From DATMER01 sp035556715 (lineage in GTDB: Bacteria; Acidobacteriota; Thermoanaerobaculia; Multivoradales; UBA5704): DNA of 64,000 nt. The stretch is taken from NCBI GenBank assembly GCA_035556715.1, contig DATMER010000029.1:1-64000 (forward strand). The letters are read 5' to 3'. The translations under genes and the position numbers were made by a program. Under the pieces are notes generated by a model. It had not been told where the DNA came from and ran no database searches. It saw nothing but the letters and a program-made list of their open reading frames with translations. Positions 17,536 to 25,885 of the stretch are shown piece after piece (position 1 is the first letter of the stretch; each line of letters begins with the position of its first letter).

Positions 17536-19152
17536 CTACCCCGGCGGCTCACCCTCCGACTCCCTCTCCCCCGGCACGGGGGAGAGGGCCGGGGAGAGGG
17601 GGGATGGGATCAACTTATAGACCACGATCTCGTCTCCTCCCATCGTGATGTTGTCCGGGATCTCCAGCCGGTGGACCGGGACGAAGCGGGGGTCGGAGTC
17701 CAGCCCCCGGAGCCACTTGGGGAAGACCACGACGTAATCCGGACGCCTGCGGGCGATCGCCTCGGCCATGGCCTGCTGCCAGGGGAGGCCGGTCTCTTCC
17801 ATGATCCGACTCACCTCGTCCCGGATCTCGGGGTTGGCGATGCCCGCCAGGTCCACGACCCGGTTCGGGAGCAGGAACTTGATCGCGCCGATGTCGTTGA
17901 CCGCGAGCACGGCCTGGGGCGGCACCCGCTCCGCGAGCCAGCGGGCGATCTTCACGTCGCTGTCCTCCACGTTGGCCACGTTCCGGGCATAGCGGACCGC
18001 CCCCTGGGCGAAGCCCCAGAGCGCGGTGGCCAGGATCAGGCCGGCGAGCAGCGCTCCGAGAGGTCGCCTCCTCAAGGCCCGGGCCGCGGGCTCCAGGCCG
18101 AGCGCTCCCAGGACGATCACCACGGGCAGCAGCGGGAAGTAGTAGCGGCCGAAGTTGCCCATCAGCCGGGTCGGACCCGGAGCCATCAGCGAGTAGGCGA
18201 GGGGCAGCCCCACCACCCAGAGGGCCGGCAGCAGCCCCTTGTCTCTCTTGGAGCCGAGCCGGGCGATCAGGGTGACGATCCCGGCTCCGGCGAGCAGCGC
18301 CAGGAACGGCTGCGAGCGGAAGTAGACGCCGATCACCGTGTGTACGTATCCAAGGTCAGGGATCAGCCGCCGCAGGTCTCCCCCCTTGGCCCCGAAGGTG
18401 GTGGGGAGGAAGGAGCCTCCGGCCCAGCGGTAGGCCAGCAGCGGACCGATCAGGGCGAGCGCGGCCAGGACGATGCCGGTCAGGAGCGGACGCAGAGGAG
18501 GCCGTCGCCAGATCAGCGGGCCATCCTCCCCATCACGTTCGAAAAGCAGGACGCGGTCGACGAGCGCCAGGACCAGGAGGAGCAATCCTTCGGGACGGGC
18601 CAGGGATGCCACGGCCAGGACCGCCGCCGAGAGCGGAGGGCTCCCGGGCCGCTCCCTTTCCCGGATATGGAGGAGGATCCCCCAGAGGGAGAGGAAAATG
18701 AAGAGCGGAACCTCCATGCCGGAGAGGGCCGACCAGACGAGCCAGCTCGTGGTCAGGGTCAGGACCGCGGCGAGACCCGCGAGCCCGCGGCCGAGCCCCA
18801 GCTCCCGGGCCAGGCGCCAGGTGACCGCTACCCCGGCGGCGTGGAAGGCGATGCCCAGGAGCTTGGTCCAGGCCAGGATGCTCCCCGGCAGCAGGAAGAG
18901 CAGGGAGAGGAGCGCCGTCCAGAGCGGGGCGGTCGAGCCGGTGACCAGCTCGCCCGGGTTGTAGGAGAGGCCGCTGCCCGCCGCCAGGTTGCGGGCGAAC
19001 TGGAGGTGGATCCAACTGTCGTCCAGGGGGAAGCCGAGCCCGCCCACGAGGAAGAGCTCGGCGCCCAGGTAGACAAGACATGCCGCAATGGCGGCTGGAA
19101 TCAGCCAGCGCGGCGAAGAGGAAGAGTTCTCGTCCAAGTCGGGGTTGAGCAT
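17536..19152 (-). CDS. GT-C-type polytopic glycosyltransferase
   Basis: The 538-residue protein is strongly hydrophobic with about ten transmembrane helices. The first extracytoplasmic loop holds 'GGLGFPLDDSWIHLQFARNL', with the acidic pair and aromatic residues typical of the GT-C catalytic loop in ArnT/PMT-like enzymes. A soluble C-terminal part (from about residue 400) follows and contains 'VNDIGAIKFLLPNRVVDLAG', a hallmark of this acidobacterial-type subgroup. It probably uses polyprenyl-phosphate sugar on the periplasmic side. The last 20 residues (SPLSPALSPVPGERESEG) are the translation of a dispersed CCCTCTCCC repeat and are unlikely to be functional. It is divergent from the M20 gene with only 34 bases between. 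Confidence 0.8.
   Translation of the reverse strand: MLNPDLDENSSSSPRWLIPAAIAACLVYLGAELFLVGGLGFPLDDSWIHLQFARNLAAGSGLSYNPGELVTGSTAPLWTALLSLLFLLPGSILAWTKLLGIAFHAAGVAVTWRLARELGLGRGLAGLAAVLTLTTSWLVWSALSGMEVPLFIFLSLWGILLHIRERERPGSPPLSAAVLAVASLARPEGLLLLVLALVDRVLLFERDGEDGPLIWRRPPLRPLLTGIVLAALALIGPLLAYRWAGGSFLPTTFGAKGGDLRRLIPDLGYVHTVIGVYFRSQPFLALLAGAGIVTLIARLGSKRDKGLLPALWVVGLPLAYSLMAPGPTRLMGNFGRYYFPLLPVVIVLGALGLEPAARALRRRPLGALLAGLILATALWGFAQGAVRYARNVANVEDSDVKIARWLAERVPPQAVLAVNDIGAIKFLLPNRVVDLAGIANPEIRDEVSRIMEETGLPWQQAMAEAIARRRPDYVVVFPKWLRGLDSDPRFVPVHRLEIPDNITMGGDEIVVYKLIPSPLSPALSPVPGERESEGEPPG
17562..17602. repeat. Dispersed CCCTCTCCC...GGGAGAGGG palindromic repeat, copy 1
   Basis: CCCTCTCCCCCGG-CA-CGGGGGAGAGGG forms an inverted repeat inside the 3' end of the glycosyltransferase gene. 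The same element type occurs near 43950-44070 and 57945-57990, always at gene ends. Confidence 0.6.
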
Positions 19153-19186
19153 ACCTGAGCCTATTGACTTATTATCATGCGCGCCG

Positions 19187-20632
19187 ATGCCTAGACGGAT
19201 CTGGAGTCCCTTTCAACGCCGCATGCGCGCGGCCGCCCGCGCCGCGCTCTACGGGAGCCTCGTCCTCGTGGGGGGGATCGCCTGGGCTCTCGTCGCCTGG
19301 CTGAACCGGCCGCTCCAGGGCACCGTCCTGGAGCGCTGGGTCGAGACCGACTACCGCAGCCTGCCGGAGGTCCAGCTCCTCCGGGACTACGTGCGGATCG
19401 ATACCAGCGAGGCCACCGGCGACGAGATCGCGGGCGCCCGCTTCCTCGCCGCCCGGTTGGAAAAGGCCGGCATCCTCTCCCGCCTGGAGATCGTGGGCGA
19501 GGGCAAGGCCAACCTCTACGCCCTCCTCGAGGGGAAGGACCCCCGGCCCCTCGTCCTCCACAACCACATCGACGTGGAGAGCGTGAAGCCGGAGGAGTGG
19601 TTCCATCCGCCGTTCGAGGCGTTCATCGAGCCTCCCTGGATGTTCGGCCGCGGCGTCTTCGACATGAAGAGCGTGGCCGTCGCCCAGCTCCTGGCCATGA
19701 TCGACCTGAAGGAGAGCGGCCGGTCCGGCCGGCAGTTACAGAGGTCGGTCCTCTTCCTGGCCACCAGCAGCGAGGAGCGCGGCAGCCGGCTCGGCGTGCG
19801 CCGCATCCTGGCCCAGAACCCGGAGATGGTCCGCGGCTTCTGGGCGGTCCTCACCGAGGGGGGCGTGGTCGAGGCGCGGGCGCGGAACGACATCAAGTTC
19901 TGGGGGACCGAGATCGGCCAGAAGCGCTACGTCGACCTCCTGGTCCGCGCCCCCGAGCGGAAGCCGCTCGACGAGCTGCGCGCCAGGCTCAAGGAGGCCG
20001 GCTTCACCGAGACGGACCTGAAGGTGGTCCCCGTGGTGCGGGAGGTCCTGAAGACCTACGCGCCGACCCGCGACCGGGAGGACTTCCGCGAGATGCTCGC
20101 GGACCCTGACGGGACCATCGCCGACGTGGAGAAGTTCCGCAAGCTGCCCGACTACCTGCGCTCCTTCTTCCGCAACGAGGCCGTGCCCTTCCAGGTGAAG
20201 GAGGCCCCCGGCGGAGGTTGGCAGCTCCTGATCAAGATCCACCTCCTCCCCGGCGCGAAGCTGGAGGGGGAGCTCCCCAAGCTCGTCCCGGCCTGGATGC
20301 TCGCCGGTCTCAGCTACACGCTCGACGAGCCCCCGGCCTCGCCGAGCAGCCCCACCGGCCATCCCGTGTTCCAGGCGGTCACCGAGACGCTGGCGGAGCG
20401 CTACCCAGATGCGCCCACCGGACCCTACTTCCTCCCGTGGACGGCCACCGACTCCCGCTTCTTCCGGGCGGCCGGCGTGCCCTCCTACGGCTTCTCCCCC
20501 TTCCTCATCATGAACACCGACACGTTGCAGGTGGACAAGGCCAACGAGCGCTTCGCCCTGCCCGGTTTCGTGGAGGGCGTGGGGGTCTACCGCGACCTCG
20601 TCCGCAGGCTGGTCCTCGCCGAAGGACAGTGA
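19187..20632 (+). CDS. M20-family zinc peptidase, membrane-anchored (copy 1)
   Basis: Starting at MPRRIWSPFQRRMRAAAR, the 481-residue protein has a basic N-terminus and one membrane anchor (LYGSLVLVGGIAWALVAWL). An M20/M28-type dinuclear zinc peptidase domain follows. Metal-site motifs are 'LVLHNHIDVES' (HxD), 'GRGVFDMKSVAVAQ' (bridging Asp) and 'FLATSSEERGS' (Glu-Glu), and a final His-type region is less clear. The active site would face the periplasm. Family members cleave N-acyl amino acids or dipeptides. A shorter homologue is at 21446, and each copy is followed by a pilin gene, so the block is duplicated. The start is separated from the divergent gene by 34 bases holding TATTAT. Confidence 0.82.
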   Translation: MPRRIWSPFQRRMRAAARAALYGSLVLVGGIAWALVAWLNRPLQGTVLERWVETDYRSLPEVQLLRDYVRIDTSEATGDEIAGARFLAARLEKAGILSRLEIVGEGKANLYALLEGKDPRPLVLHNHIDVESVKPEEWFHPPFEAFIEPPWMFGRGVFDMKSVAVAQLLAMIDLKESGRSGRQLQRSVLFLATSSEERGSRLGVRRILAQNPEMVRGFWAVLTEGGVVEARARNDIKFWGTEIGQKRYVDLLVRAPERKPLDELRARLKEAGFTETDLKVVPVVREVLKTYAPTRDREDFREMLADPDGTIADVEKFRKLPDYLRSFFRNEAVPFQVKEAPGGGWQLLIKIHLLPGAKLEGELPKLVPAWMLAGLSYTLDEPPASPSSPTGHPVFQAVTETLAERYPDAPTGPYFLPWTATDSRFFRAAGVPSYGFSPFLIMNTDTLQVDKANERFALPGFVEGVGVYRDLVRRLVLAEGQ

Positions 20633-20680
20633 GTGACACTTGGTGTCACCGGCGGCGCTTCGGCGCTGTCACTTTTTGTC
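20633..20680 (+). promoter_or_regulatory. Possible PilR-type enhancer sites upstream of pilin 1
   Basis: Within 50 bases lie GTGTC (20643), CTGTC (20666) and TTGTC (20676), plus a perfect GTGACAC-TTG-GTGTCAC hairpin at 20633-20649. PilR of Pseudomonas binds repeated (C/G)TGTC motifs upstream of a sigma-54 pilin promoter. The same set recurs before pilin 2. The assignment is by analogy. Confidence 0.45.
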
Positions 20681-20723
20681 TCGCCGAATGAAGCAACGCA
20701 CGAAGAATCAACAACTTAGCACC

Positions 20724-20739
20724 TGGCATCGACCCTGCT
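20724..20739 (+). promoter_or_regulatory. Sigma-54 promoter (-24/-12) for pilin 1
   Basis: TGGCATCGACCCTGCT has the GG-N10-GC spacing of RpoN promoters. It lies 86 bases before the pilin start. Confidence 0.65.
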
Positions 20740-20824
20740 ATCTCTCCTTGACGAACGGAGATGGAACCCCAAGGAATCATCCGGGGGGACAGGATTTCGA
20801 AACCCAGGGAGGAGACCGCACATC

Positions 20825-21349
20825 ATGTTGAGCAGAATCCGGAACCGCCAGAAGGGCTTCACGCTGATCGAGTTGCTGATCGTGGTCGCGATCATCGGCA
20901 TCATCGCGGCGCTGCTGATCCCGAACTTCCTCGACGCTCTGCAGAAGGCCAAGCAGAAGAGGACCGTGGCCGACATCCGCAACACCGGCACGGCCATGTT
21001 CTCCTGGCTGACCGACCAGGTCGGCGCCGCGGCCGCCGGCGCCTCGGCCTCCGACGTGAACCTGGGCTCCTACGGCAGCGCGCTGACCGGCCCGGTCGTG
21101 GGCAGCATCCTGGTCCCGCAGTACATGCAGGATGTCCCGAACGCGGACGGCTGGAAGGAGCCGTACGATTACTACCTGAAGACCGCCTCCCCGCTCGATC
21201 CGCAGGTGATGGCGATCCGCAGCACGGGCCGCAACAAGAGCGTCGACGGCAGCGACACCTACTCCGTGACCTCGTTCGACCCGACCGACTACGACGAGGA
21301 CATCGTCTGGGCCGACGGCTTCTTCGTCCGCTGGCCGCAGAAGAGGTAA
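20825..21349 (+). CDS. Type IV pilin / type II pseudopilin-like protein 1
   Basis: The 174-residue protein has a short basic leader (MLSRIRNRQKG) followed by the type III signal sequence 'FTLIELLIVVAIIGIIAALL', with Glu at +5 and cleavage between Gly and Phe. The globular part contains conserved 'ALQKAKQKRTVADIRNTGTA', typical of GspG/PilA-type proteins of Acidobacteria and Deltaproteobacteria, and ends 'DEDIVWADGFFVRWPQK'. It lacks the Cys pair of classical PilA. It is processed by a prepilin peptidase, a candidate for which lies 4.5 kb downstream (25886). A sigma-54 promoter and PilR-like sites lie upstream and a terminator downstream, so it is a single-gene unit. It is very close to pilin 2 at 22976. 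Confidence 0.9.
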   Translation: MLSRIRNRQKGFTLIELLIVVAIIGIIAALLIPNFLDALQKAKQKRTVADIRNTGTAMFSWLTDQVGAAAAGASASDVNLGSYGSALTGPVVGSILVPQYMQDVPNADGWKEPYDYYLKTASPLDPQVMAIRSTGRNKSVDGSDTYSVTSFDPTDYDEDIVWADGFFVRWPQKR

Positions 21350-21393
21350 CGCAGGACGCAGGACGCAAGCGAAACAACACTCCCTCCTCAGAC

Positions 21394-21427
21394 GGGGCGC
21401 CCCGGTTGGTGGCGCCCCCTTTTTTTA
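21394..21427 (+). terminator. Rho-independent terminator after pilin 1
   Basis: GGGGCGCC pairs with GGCGCCCC around a 9-base loop, followed by a run of T residues (CTTTTTTT). Confidence 0.9.
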
Positions 21428-21445
21428 TGTAGGCTTGCCCGCCCC

Positions 21446-22825
21446 ATGCTCCGCATCGCGCTCACCGTTCTGCTGATCGCCTTTCTGGGCGTAATGACCG
21501 CGACCGCCCTCCGTGCCCGGGAGCCGGAGCTCTCCGAGCCCGCCCGCTGGCTCCAGGGCTACCTGCGGATCGACACCACGAACCCTCCCGGCCGCGAGCA
21601 CCTGGCTGCGGCGTACCTCGGCGGCATCCTCCGGAGCGAGGGCATCCCGTTCCACGTGGCCCGCACCCCGGAGGGGCGCGCCAACCTGTGGGCGCGGCTC
21701 TCCTCGCCACGCAGCAACGGCCGGGCCGTTCTCCTCCTCCATCACATGGACGTGGTGACCCCGGGTCCGGGCTGGACGGTCCCGCCCTTCTCCGGCGAGA
21801 TCCGCGACGGCCGCATGTGGGGCCGCGGCGCCCTCGACGACAAGAGCCTGGGCATCGCCCAGCTCGCCGCCTTCGTGGACCTGAAGCGGCGCCGGGTCCC
21901 GATCGAGCGCGACGTGATCTACCTCGCGGTGGCCGACGAGGAGAGCGGCGGCCTGCGCGGCACCTCCTGGCTGCTGGAGAACCGGCCGGAGATGTTCCAG
22001 GGGGTCGAGGCCGTTCTGGGCGAGGGGGGGCGTGCCCAGTCCGTGAACGGCCGGCTCCTCTGGTGGGGGATCGAGGTGGCCCAGAAGCGCCCGCTCTGGC
22101 TGGAGGTCTCCACGTCCGGACGCGGCGGCCACGCCTCCGGGCTCAACCCGCAGAGCGCCACCCACCAGCTCGTCCAGGGGCTCGCCCGGGTCCTGCAGCG
22201 CCCGGTCCGCTGGCGGGTCACGCCGCCGACCCGCGCCTACCTGCGCGCCATCGCCCCGCTTCACAACGATCACTGGAAGCGCGTCCTGGGGAACATCGAC
22301 CAGGTCGTCAAGCCCGAGGGGCCGAGCGAGTTCCTGCTCCCCGGCATGGCCAACCTGTTCGTGGACACGGTGCAGGTGACGGTGCTGAGGGGCGGCGAGC
22401 GGATCAACGTCGTGCCCGACCGGGCCTCGGCGCAGATCGACGCCCGGCTTCTGCCCGACACCGATGCCCAGGCCGTGCTGCGCGGGATCGAGGAGGCCCT
22501 GGGGGACGGCTTTGAAGTCGAGGTGCTGGTGACCTCGCCGCCGGCGCCGCCCTCCCCCGCCGGTGGCCGGCTCTACGGCGCGCTGCGGCAGGTGCTCTCG
22601 CCCGAGGCGCCGGTAGTCCCCACCTTCGTGCCCGGCTTCACGGACTCGCGCTTCTTCCGCGAGCGGCGCATCCCTGCCTATGGCGTGACCCCCTTCGCCC
22701 TGGCCGGGGACGACCTGCGGGGGATCCACGGAACGGACGAGCGCATCCCCTTGGACGAGCTCGACCGCGGTGTGGAGAGGATGCGCCGCATCGTCGTGGG
22801 CTATACAGGCCCTGCCGCAGACTGA
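21446..22825 (+). CDS. M20-family zinc peptidase, membrane-anchored (copy 2)
   Basis: The 459-residue protein opens with a membrane anchor or uncleaved signal (MLRIALTVLLIAFLGVMTAT). The M20 domain carries all metal motifs: 'VLLLHHMDVVTP' (HxD), 'WGRGALDDKSLGIAQ' (bridging Asp), 'YLAVADEESGG' (catalytic and ligand Glu), an internal dimerisation lid with 'GRGGHASGLNPQSATHQLVQ', and a late His in 'RGIHGTDERIP'. It resembles carboxypeptidase PM20D1-type enzymes that cleave N-acyl amino acids. Compared with copy 1 it keeps the dimerisation lid more completely. It lies between the two pilin genes and follows a terminator, so it needs its own promoter. Role in pilus biology unproven. Confidence 0.85.
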   Translation: MLRIALTVLLIAFLGVMTATALRAREPELSEPARWLQGYLRIDTTNPPGREHLAAAYLGGILRSEGIPFHVARTPEGRANLWARLSSPRSNGRAVLLLHHMDVVTPGPGWTVPPFSGEIRDGRMWGRGALDDKSLGIAQLAAFVDLKRRRVPIERDVIYLAVADEESGGLRGTSWLLENRPEMFQGVEAVLGEGGRAQSVNGRLLWWGIEVAQKRPLWLEVSTSGRGGHASGLNPQSATHQLVQGLARVLQRPVRWRVTPPTRAYLRAIAPLHNDHWKRVLGNIDQVVKPEGPSEFLLPGMANLFVDTVQVTVLRGGERINVVPDRASAQIDARLLPDTDAQAVLRGIEEALGDGFEVEVLVTSPPAPPSPAGGRLYGALRQVLSPEAPVVPTFVPGFTDSRFFRERRIPAYGVTPFALAGDDLRGIHGTDERIPLDELDRGVERMRRIVVGYTGPAAD

Positions 22826-22872
22826 CACCCTGTGTCCGCGGCTGACGTTTTTTGTCGCAACCGGCTGTCTCG
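22826..22872 (+). promoter_or_regulatory. Possible PilR-type enhancer sites upstream of pilin 2
   Basis: GTGTC (22832), TTGTC (22852) and CTGTC (22865) lie 50-90 bases upstream of the sigma-54 element. The flanking text (TGACAC, TTTTTTGTC, GTCTCGC, GAAT) resembles the same interval before pilin 1. Confidence 0.45.
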
Positions 22873-22921
22873 CGAATATGCCAAGTCGTTGAGCACACTG
22901 GACTTGAAGCTCCGGGCAGAC

Positions 22922-22936
22922 TGGCATATCCTTTGC
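22922..22936 (+). promoter_or_regulatory. Sigma-54 promoter (-24/-12) for pilin 2
   Basis: TGGCATATCCTTTGC keeps GG-N10-GC spacing and is 40 bases before the pilin start. Confidence 0.7.
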
Positions 22937-22975
22937 CCTAAGGGAACTCGTAATCCTTTCCTGGAGGGTGCCGAC

Positions 22976-23500
22976 ATGCGCAGGGTGACGGCCGGACAGA
23001 AGGGCTTCACGTTGATCGAGCTGTTGATCGTTATTGCAATCATTGGAATCATCGCGTCGATGCTGATCCCCAACATGCTGGACGCGATGAACAAGGCCAA
23101 GCAGAAGCGGACCATCGCGGACGTACGGATCACCGGGACGGCCATGTTCTCGTGGCTGACCGACCAGGTGGGGGCGGCCGCGGCGGGGCAGTCCAACTCC
23201 AACGTGGTCCTGTCTTCGTACGGCTCGCCGAAGCCGATCGCGACTCTGGAGAGCCTGCTGTCGCCGCAGTACCTGCAGGTGGTGCCGCCCATCGATGGCT
23301 GGAAGTTCCCCTATGAGTATTACCTCAAGGAGGGGGCCAGGGTGCACGAGCGCCAGGTCATGCTGATCCGCAGCCGCGGCCGGAACAACTCCTTCGACTC
23401 GAGCAGCGAGTACACGGTGACCTCGTTCGACGCCACGGACTATGACGAGGACATCGTCTGGGCGGACGGATTCATGGTCCGCTGGCCGCAGAAGGGCTGA
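22976..23500 (+). CDS. Type IV pilin / type II pseudopilin-like protein 2
   Basis: The ATG at 22976 follows TGGAGGG and gives a short leader (MRRVTAGQKG) before 'FTLIELLIVIAIIGIIASML' with Glu at +5. The upstream open frame is not coding. At 174 residues it matches pilin 1 in length and order: 'AMNKAKQKRTIADVRITGTA', 'MFSWLTDQVGAAAAG' and the C-terminal 'YDEDIVWADGFMVRWPQK' are shared, with most differences in the middle. It is likely an alternative major pilin or a pseudopilin partner. A YfhO-like gene begins 8 bases after the stop, with no terminator seen, so readthrough into that gene and pilD is possible. Confidence 0.9.
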   Translation: MRRVTAGQKGFTLIELLIVIAIIGIIASMLIPNMLDAMNKAKQKRTIADVRITGTAMFSWLTDQVGAAAAGQSNSNVVLSSYGSPKPIATLESLLSPQYLQVVPPIDGWKFPYEYYLKEGARVHERQVMLIRSRGRNNSFDSSSEYTVTSFDATDYDEDIVWADGFMVRWPQKG

Positions 23501-23508
23501 GGGGGTTT

Positions 23509-25872
23509 TTGCGCGGCCGGACCGCTGCCAGCCTGCCTGTCCTGCTGGGAGCGGCCTGGCTGCTGAGCCTCTTCGCTCCCCTGCTCTCCCCCGGCAACGT
23601 CCTGGCGAACCGGGACGTTCCGCTGTTCCACCTCCCACTGAGGGCCGCGTTCCGCTGGCTGGCCGAAGAGGGCCTGCCGGTCTGGAATCCGTGGCTCAAC
23701 GGCGGCCAGCCGGTGCTCTCCAACCCGAGCTACGCGGCGTTCTACCCGCCGAGCTGGCTCGTGCTCGTCATCCCTCCGGCCTACGCCCTGAGCCTGCTGG
23801 TCGTGCTCCACGCGGGCATCGCCTTCGCCGGGGCGTGGTGGCTGGCCCGGCGCCTGGGCTCGGGGCGTGGCGGCGCGGCCCTGGCCGCCATCGGCTTCAC
23901 CGGCAGCGGCGCCCTGCTCTCCCTGATCAGCGCCCTGACCCTGTTCTCCAGCATGGCCTGGTTCCCCTGGTTCCTGGGCTGGTCGGACGAGGCCCTGCGG
24001 GCGGAGCCGGGGAGATGGCGCCGGCCCGCGCTCCTGGCCGGGGTGGCCCTCTCGCTCCAGCTCCTGAACGGCGAGCCGGTGACGGTGGTGGTGAGCGGTC
24101 TCGGCCTGCTGGTGCTCGCAGCGGCAGCGGCCGTCCGAGGCGGGGCGCGGGTCCTGCCCCGGACCCTGGTCCCGGTGGTGGTGGCGGTGTTCCTGGCCGC
24201 GGTCCAGTGGCTCCCCACCGGGGCGCGGTTCGCCGGCTCTCCCCGGGCCGGAGGCCTGGAAGCCGGCCGGGCCTCGGTCTGGTCGGCGCCGCCGGCCCGC
24301 CTGGTGGAGCTGGTCTTCCCGCGCTTCTTCGGCGATCCCATGCGCGACCAGGAGGGGCTCTACTTCGGCTGGAACCTGCACGACCGGGACTTCCCCTACG
24401 TCCCCTCGGTTTATCCCGGGCTGCTCCTGGCGGTCCTGGGGATCTCGGCCCTGGCACGCTGGCCGGTGCCGCGGAGGTCGGCCTGGGCGATGGCTTTCGC
24501 CATCGGCGCCTTCCTGGCGCTGGGCCGGCACAACCCGCTCTTCGAGCCGCTGCGCGAGGCGGTCCCGCTGCTGGCCATCCTCCGCTTCCCGGAGAAGTTC
24601 GCCCTTCTTTCCGTGGCCGCCCTCACCTTCTGCGGCGCCCTGGGATGGGACTGGCTGATGCGCGAGCGGCGGGAGGGCCGGCCCGAGCGGGCCGACTTCC
24701 CGCTCGCCGTGGCCCTGGTCCTCTTCGCCACCGCAGGGGTGCTCACCGGCCTGCTCTACCGCATCCCCCGGCTCGCCGGCTGGTTCGTCCGCAGCTATGG
24801 CGAGCCCGGCCTGACCCCGGAGGGGGTGGCCCGCGGCATGGCCTACCTGCGCGGCGAGGGGTGGGCCGCCCTCGCCGCGGCCGGGGCCGTAGCGGCGCTG
24901 CTCGCCCTCTGCCGCTGGCGGCGGCCGTCCGCCCGGCTGCTCACGGCCTGCGCGGCGGCGCTCCTGGCCGCCGACCTCTGGCACTACGGGCACGGTCTCG
25001 TGGAGACCGTGCCCGCCGCGGAGATCCAGGGACCGCCGCCTGTGGCTGTTCCGCCGGAGAGCCGCCTGTTCGTGCAGGAGAGCCCCGGGGACGAGCCCGA
25101 GTTCGTGCCGCGGCGGGGGGGAGACCCGACCAGGGCCGCCTTCCGCGCGCTGGTGCAGCGGATGGAGCCGTACAGCGCCGTGCTCTGGCGCATCCCCTAC
25201 GCGCTCAACGAGGATTTCGACCTCATGCTCACTCCCTGGGGAGCGCGCGCCCTGGAGACCCTCCACCAGGACTGGAGCCGCCCGTCCAACGCCGCGTGGC
25301 GCTATCTCGGCGTCTGGAACGTGAGCAAGGTCCTCCTGAGAAAGGAGCCGGCAGCCTGGGCCGCCGAGGTGAAGCGGGACCCGGACGCTCCCCTGATGCG
25401 GGAGCTGTCGAACCCCTTCCTCCTCCCCCGGCACCGCTTTGCGCCGAGGGTGACCTTCCACCCGGATCCCGCTTCGGCCCTGGCCGCGGCGCGGGCCGCG
25501 GGCTACGCCGTCATGCGGCACGAGCACGCCGTCCGGCCCGGGGAGCCGGTCGAAACCGCCTTCCCGCGTCCGCCCGAGCCGCTGGAGCTCGAAGAGCGGG
25601 GAGGCCGGCTCCGGATGCGCTACCGCTCGGAGTCCGGGGCGTTCTTCGTCTTCGCCACCACTTTCGACGAGGGCTGGCGGGCCGAGGTCGACGGCGAGCC
25701 CTTGGAAGCTCTCCCCACCGCCGCCTGCCAGATCGGGGTGGAGCTGCCCGCAGGAGAGCACGTCCTGGACCTGCGCTACCGCGATCCCATGGTCACCCTG
25801 GGGGCCGCCATCACCCTCGCCACCCTGGCCGTGGTCGCCGCGGCACTGCTCCGGGAACGGCGAGCCGGGTAG
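23509..25872 (+). CDS. YfhO-like polytopic membrane protein
   Basis: The TTG at 23509 directly follows pilin 2. The 787-residue protein has about ten or more membrane helices. The early loop 'NRDVPLFHLPLRAAFRWLA' with 'PVWNPWLNGGQPVLSNPSYA' is the hallmark of the YfhO/GT-C-like family. A soluble C-terminal domain follows with 'GAFFVFATTFDEGWRAEVDG' and 'VELPAGEHVLDLRYR', then one last helix. YfhO-type proteins are thought to glycosylate surface polymers such as lipoteichoic acid using lipid-linked sugars. Placed between pilin and prepilin peptidase genes, it might glycosylate pilin, but this is inference. A weak start and tight spacing suggest translational coupling to the pilin gene. Confidence 0.78.
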   Translation: MRGRTAASLPVLLGAAWLLSLFAPLLSPGNVLANRDVPLFHLPLRAAFRWLAEEGLPVWNPWLNGGQPVLSNPSYAAFYPPSWLVLVIPPAYALSLLVVLHAGIAFAGAWWLARRLGSGRGGAALAAIGFTGSGALLSLISALTLFSSMAWFPWFLGWSDEALRAEPGRWRRPALLAGVALSLQLLNGEPVTVVVSGLGLLVLAAAAAVRGGARVLPRTLVPVVVAVFLAAVQWLPTGARFAGSPRAGGLEAGRASVWSAPPARLVELVFPRFFGDPMRDQEGLYFGWNLHDRDFPYVPSVYPGLLLAVLGISALARWPVPRRSAWAMAFAIGAFLALGRHNPLFEPLREAVPLLAILRFPEKFALLSVAALTFCGALGWDWLMRERREGRPERADFPLAVALVLFATAGVLTGLLYRIPRLAGWFVRSYGEPGLTPEGVARGMAYLRGEGWAALAAAGAVAALLALCRWRRPSARLLTACAAALLAADLWHYGHGLVETVPAAEIQGPPPVAVPPESRLFVQESPGDEPEFVPRRGGDPTRAAFRALVQRMEPYSAVLWRIPYALNEDFDLMLTPWGARALETLHQDWSRPSNAAWRYLGVWNVSKVLLRKEPAAWAAEVKRDPDAPLMRELSNPFLLPRHRFAPRVTFHPDPASALAAARAAGYAVMRHEHAVRPGEPVETAFPRPPEPLELEERGGRLRMRYRSESGAFFVFATTFDEGWRAEVDGEPLEALPTAACQIGVELPAGEHVLDLRYRDPMVTLGAAITLATLAVVAAALLRERRAG

Positions 25873-25885
25873 AATTGCCCACACT

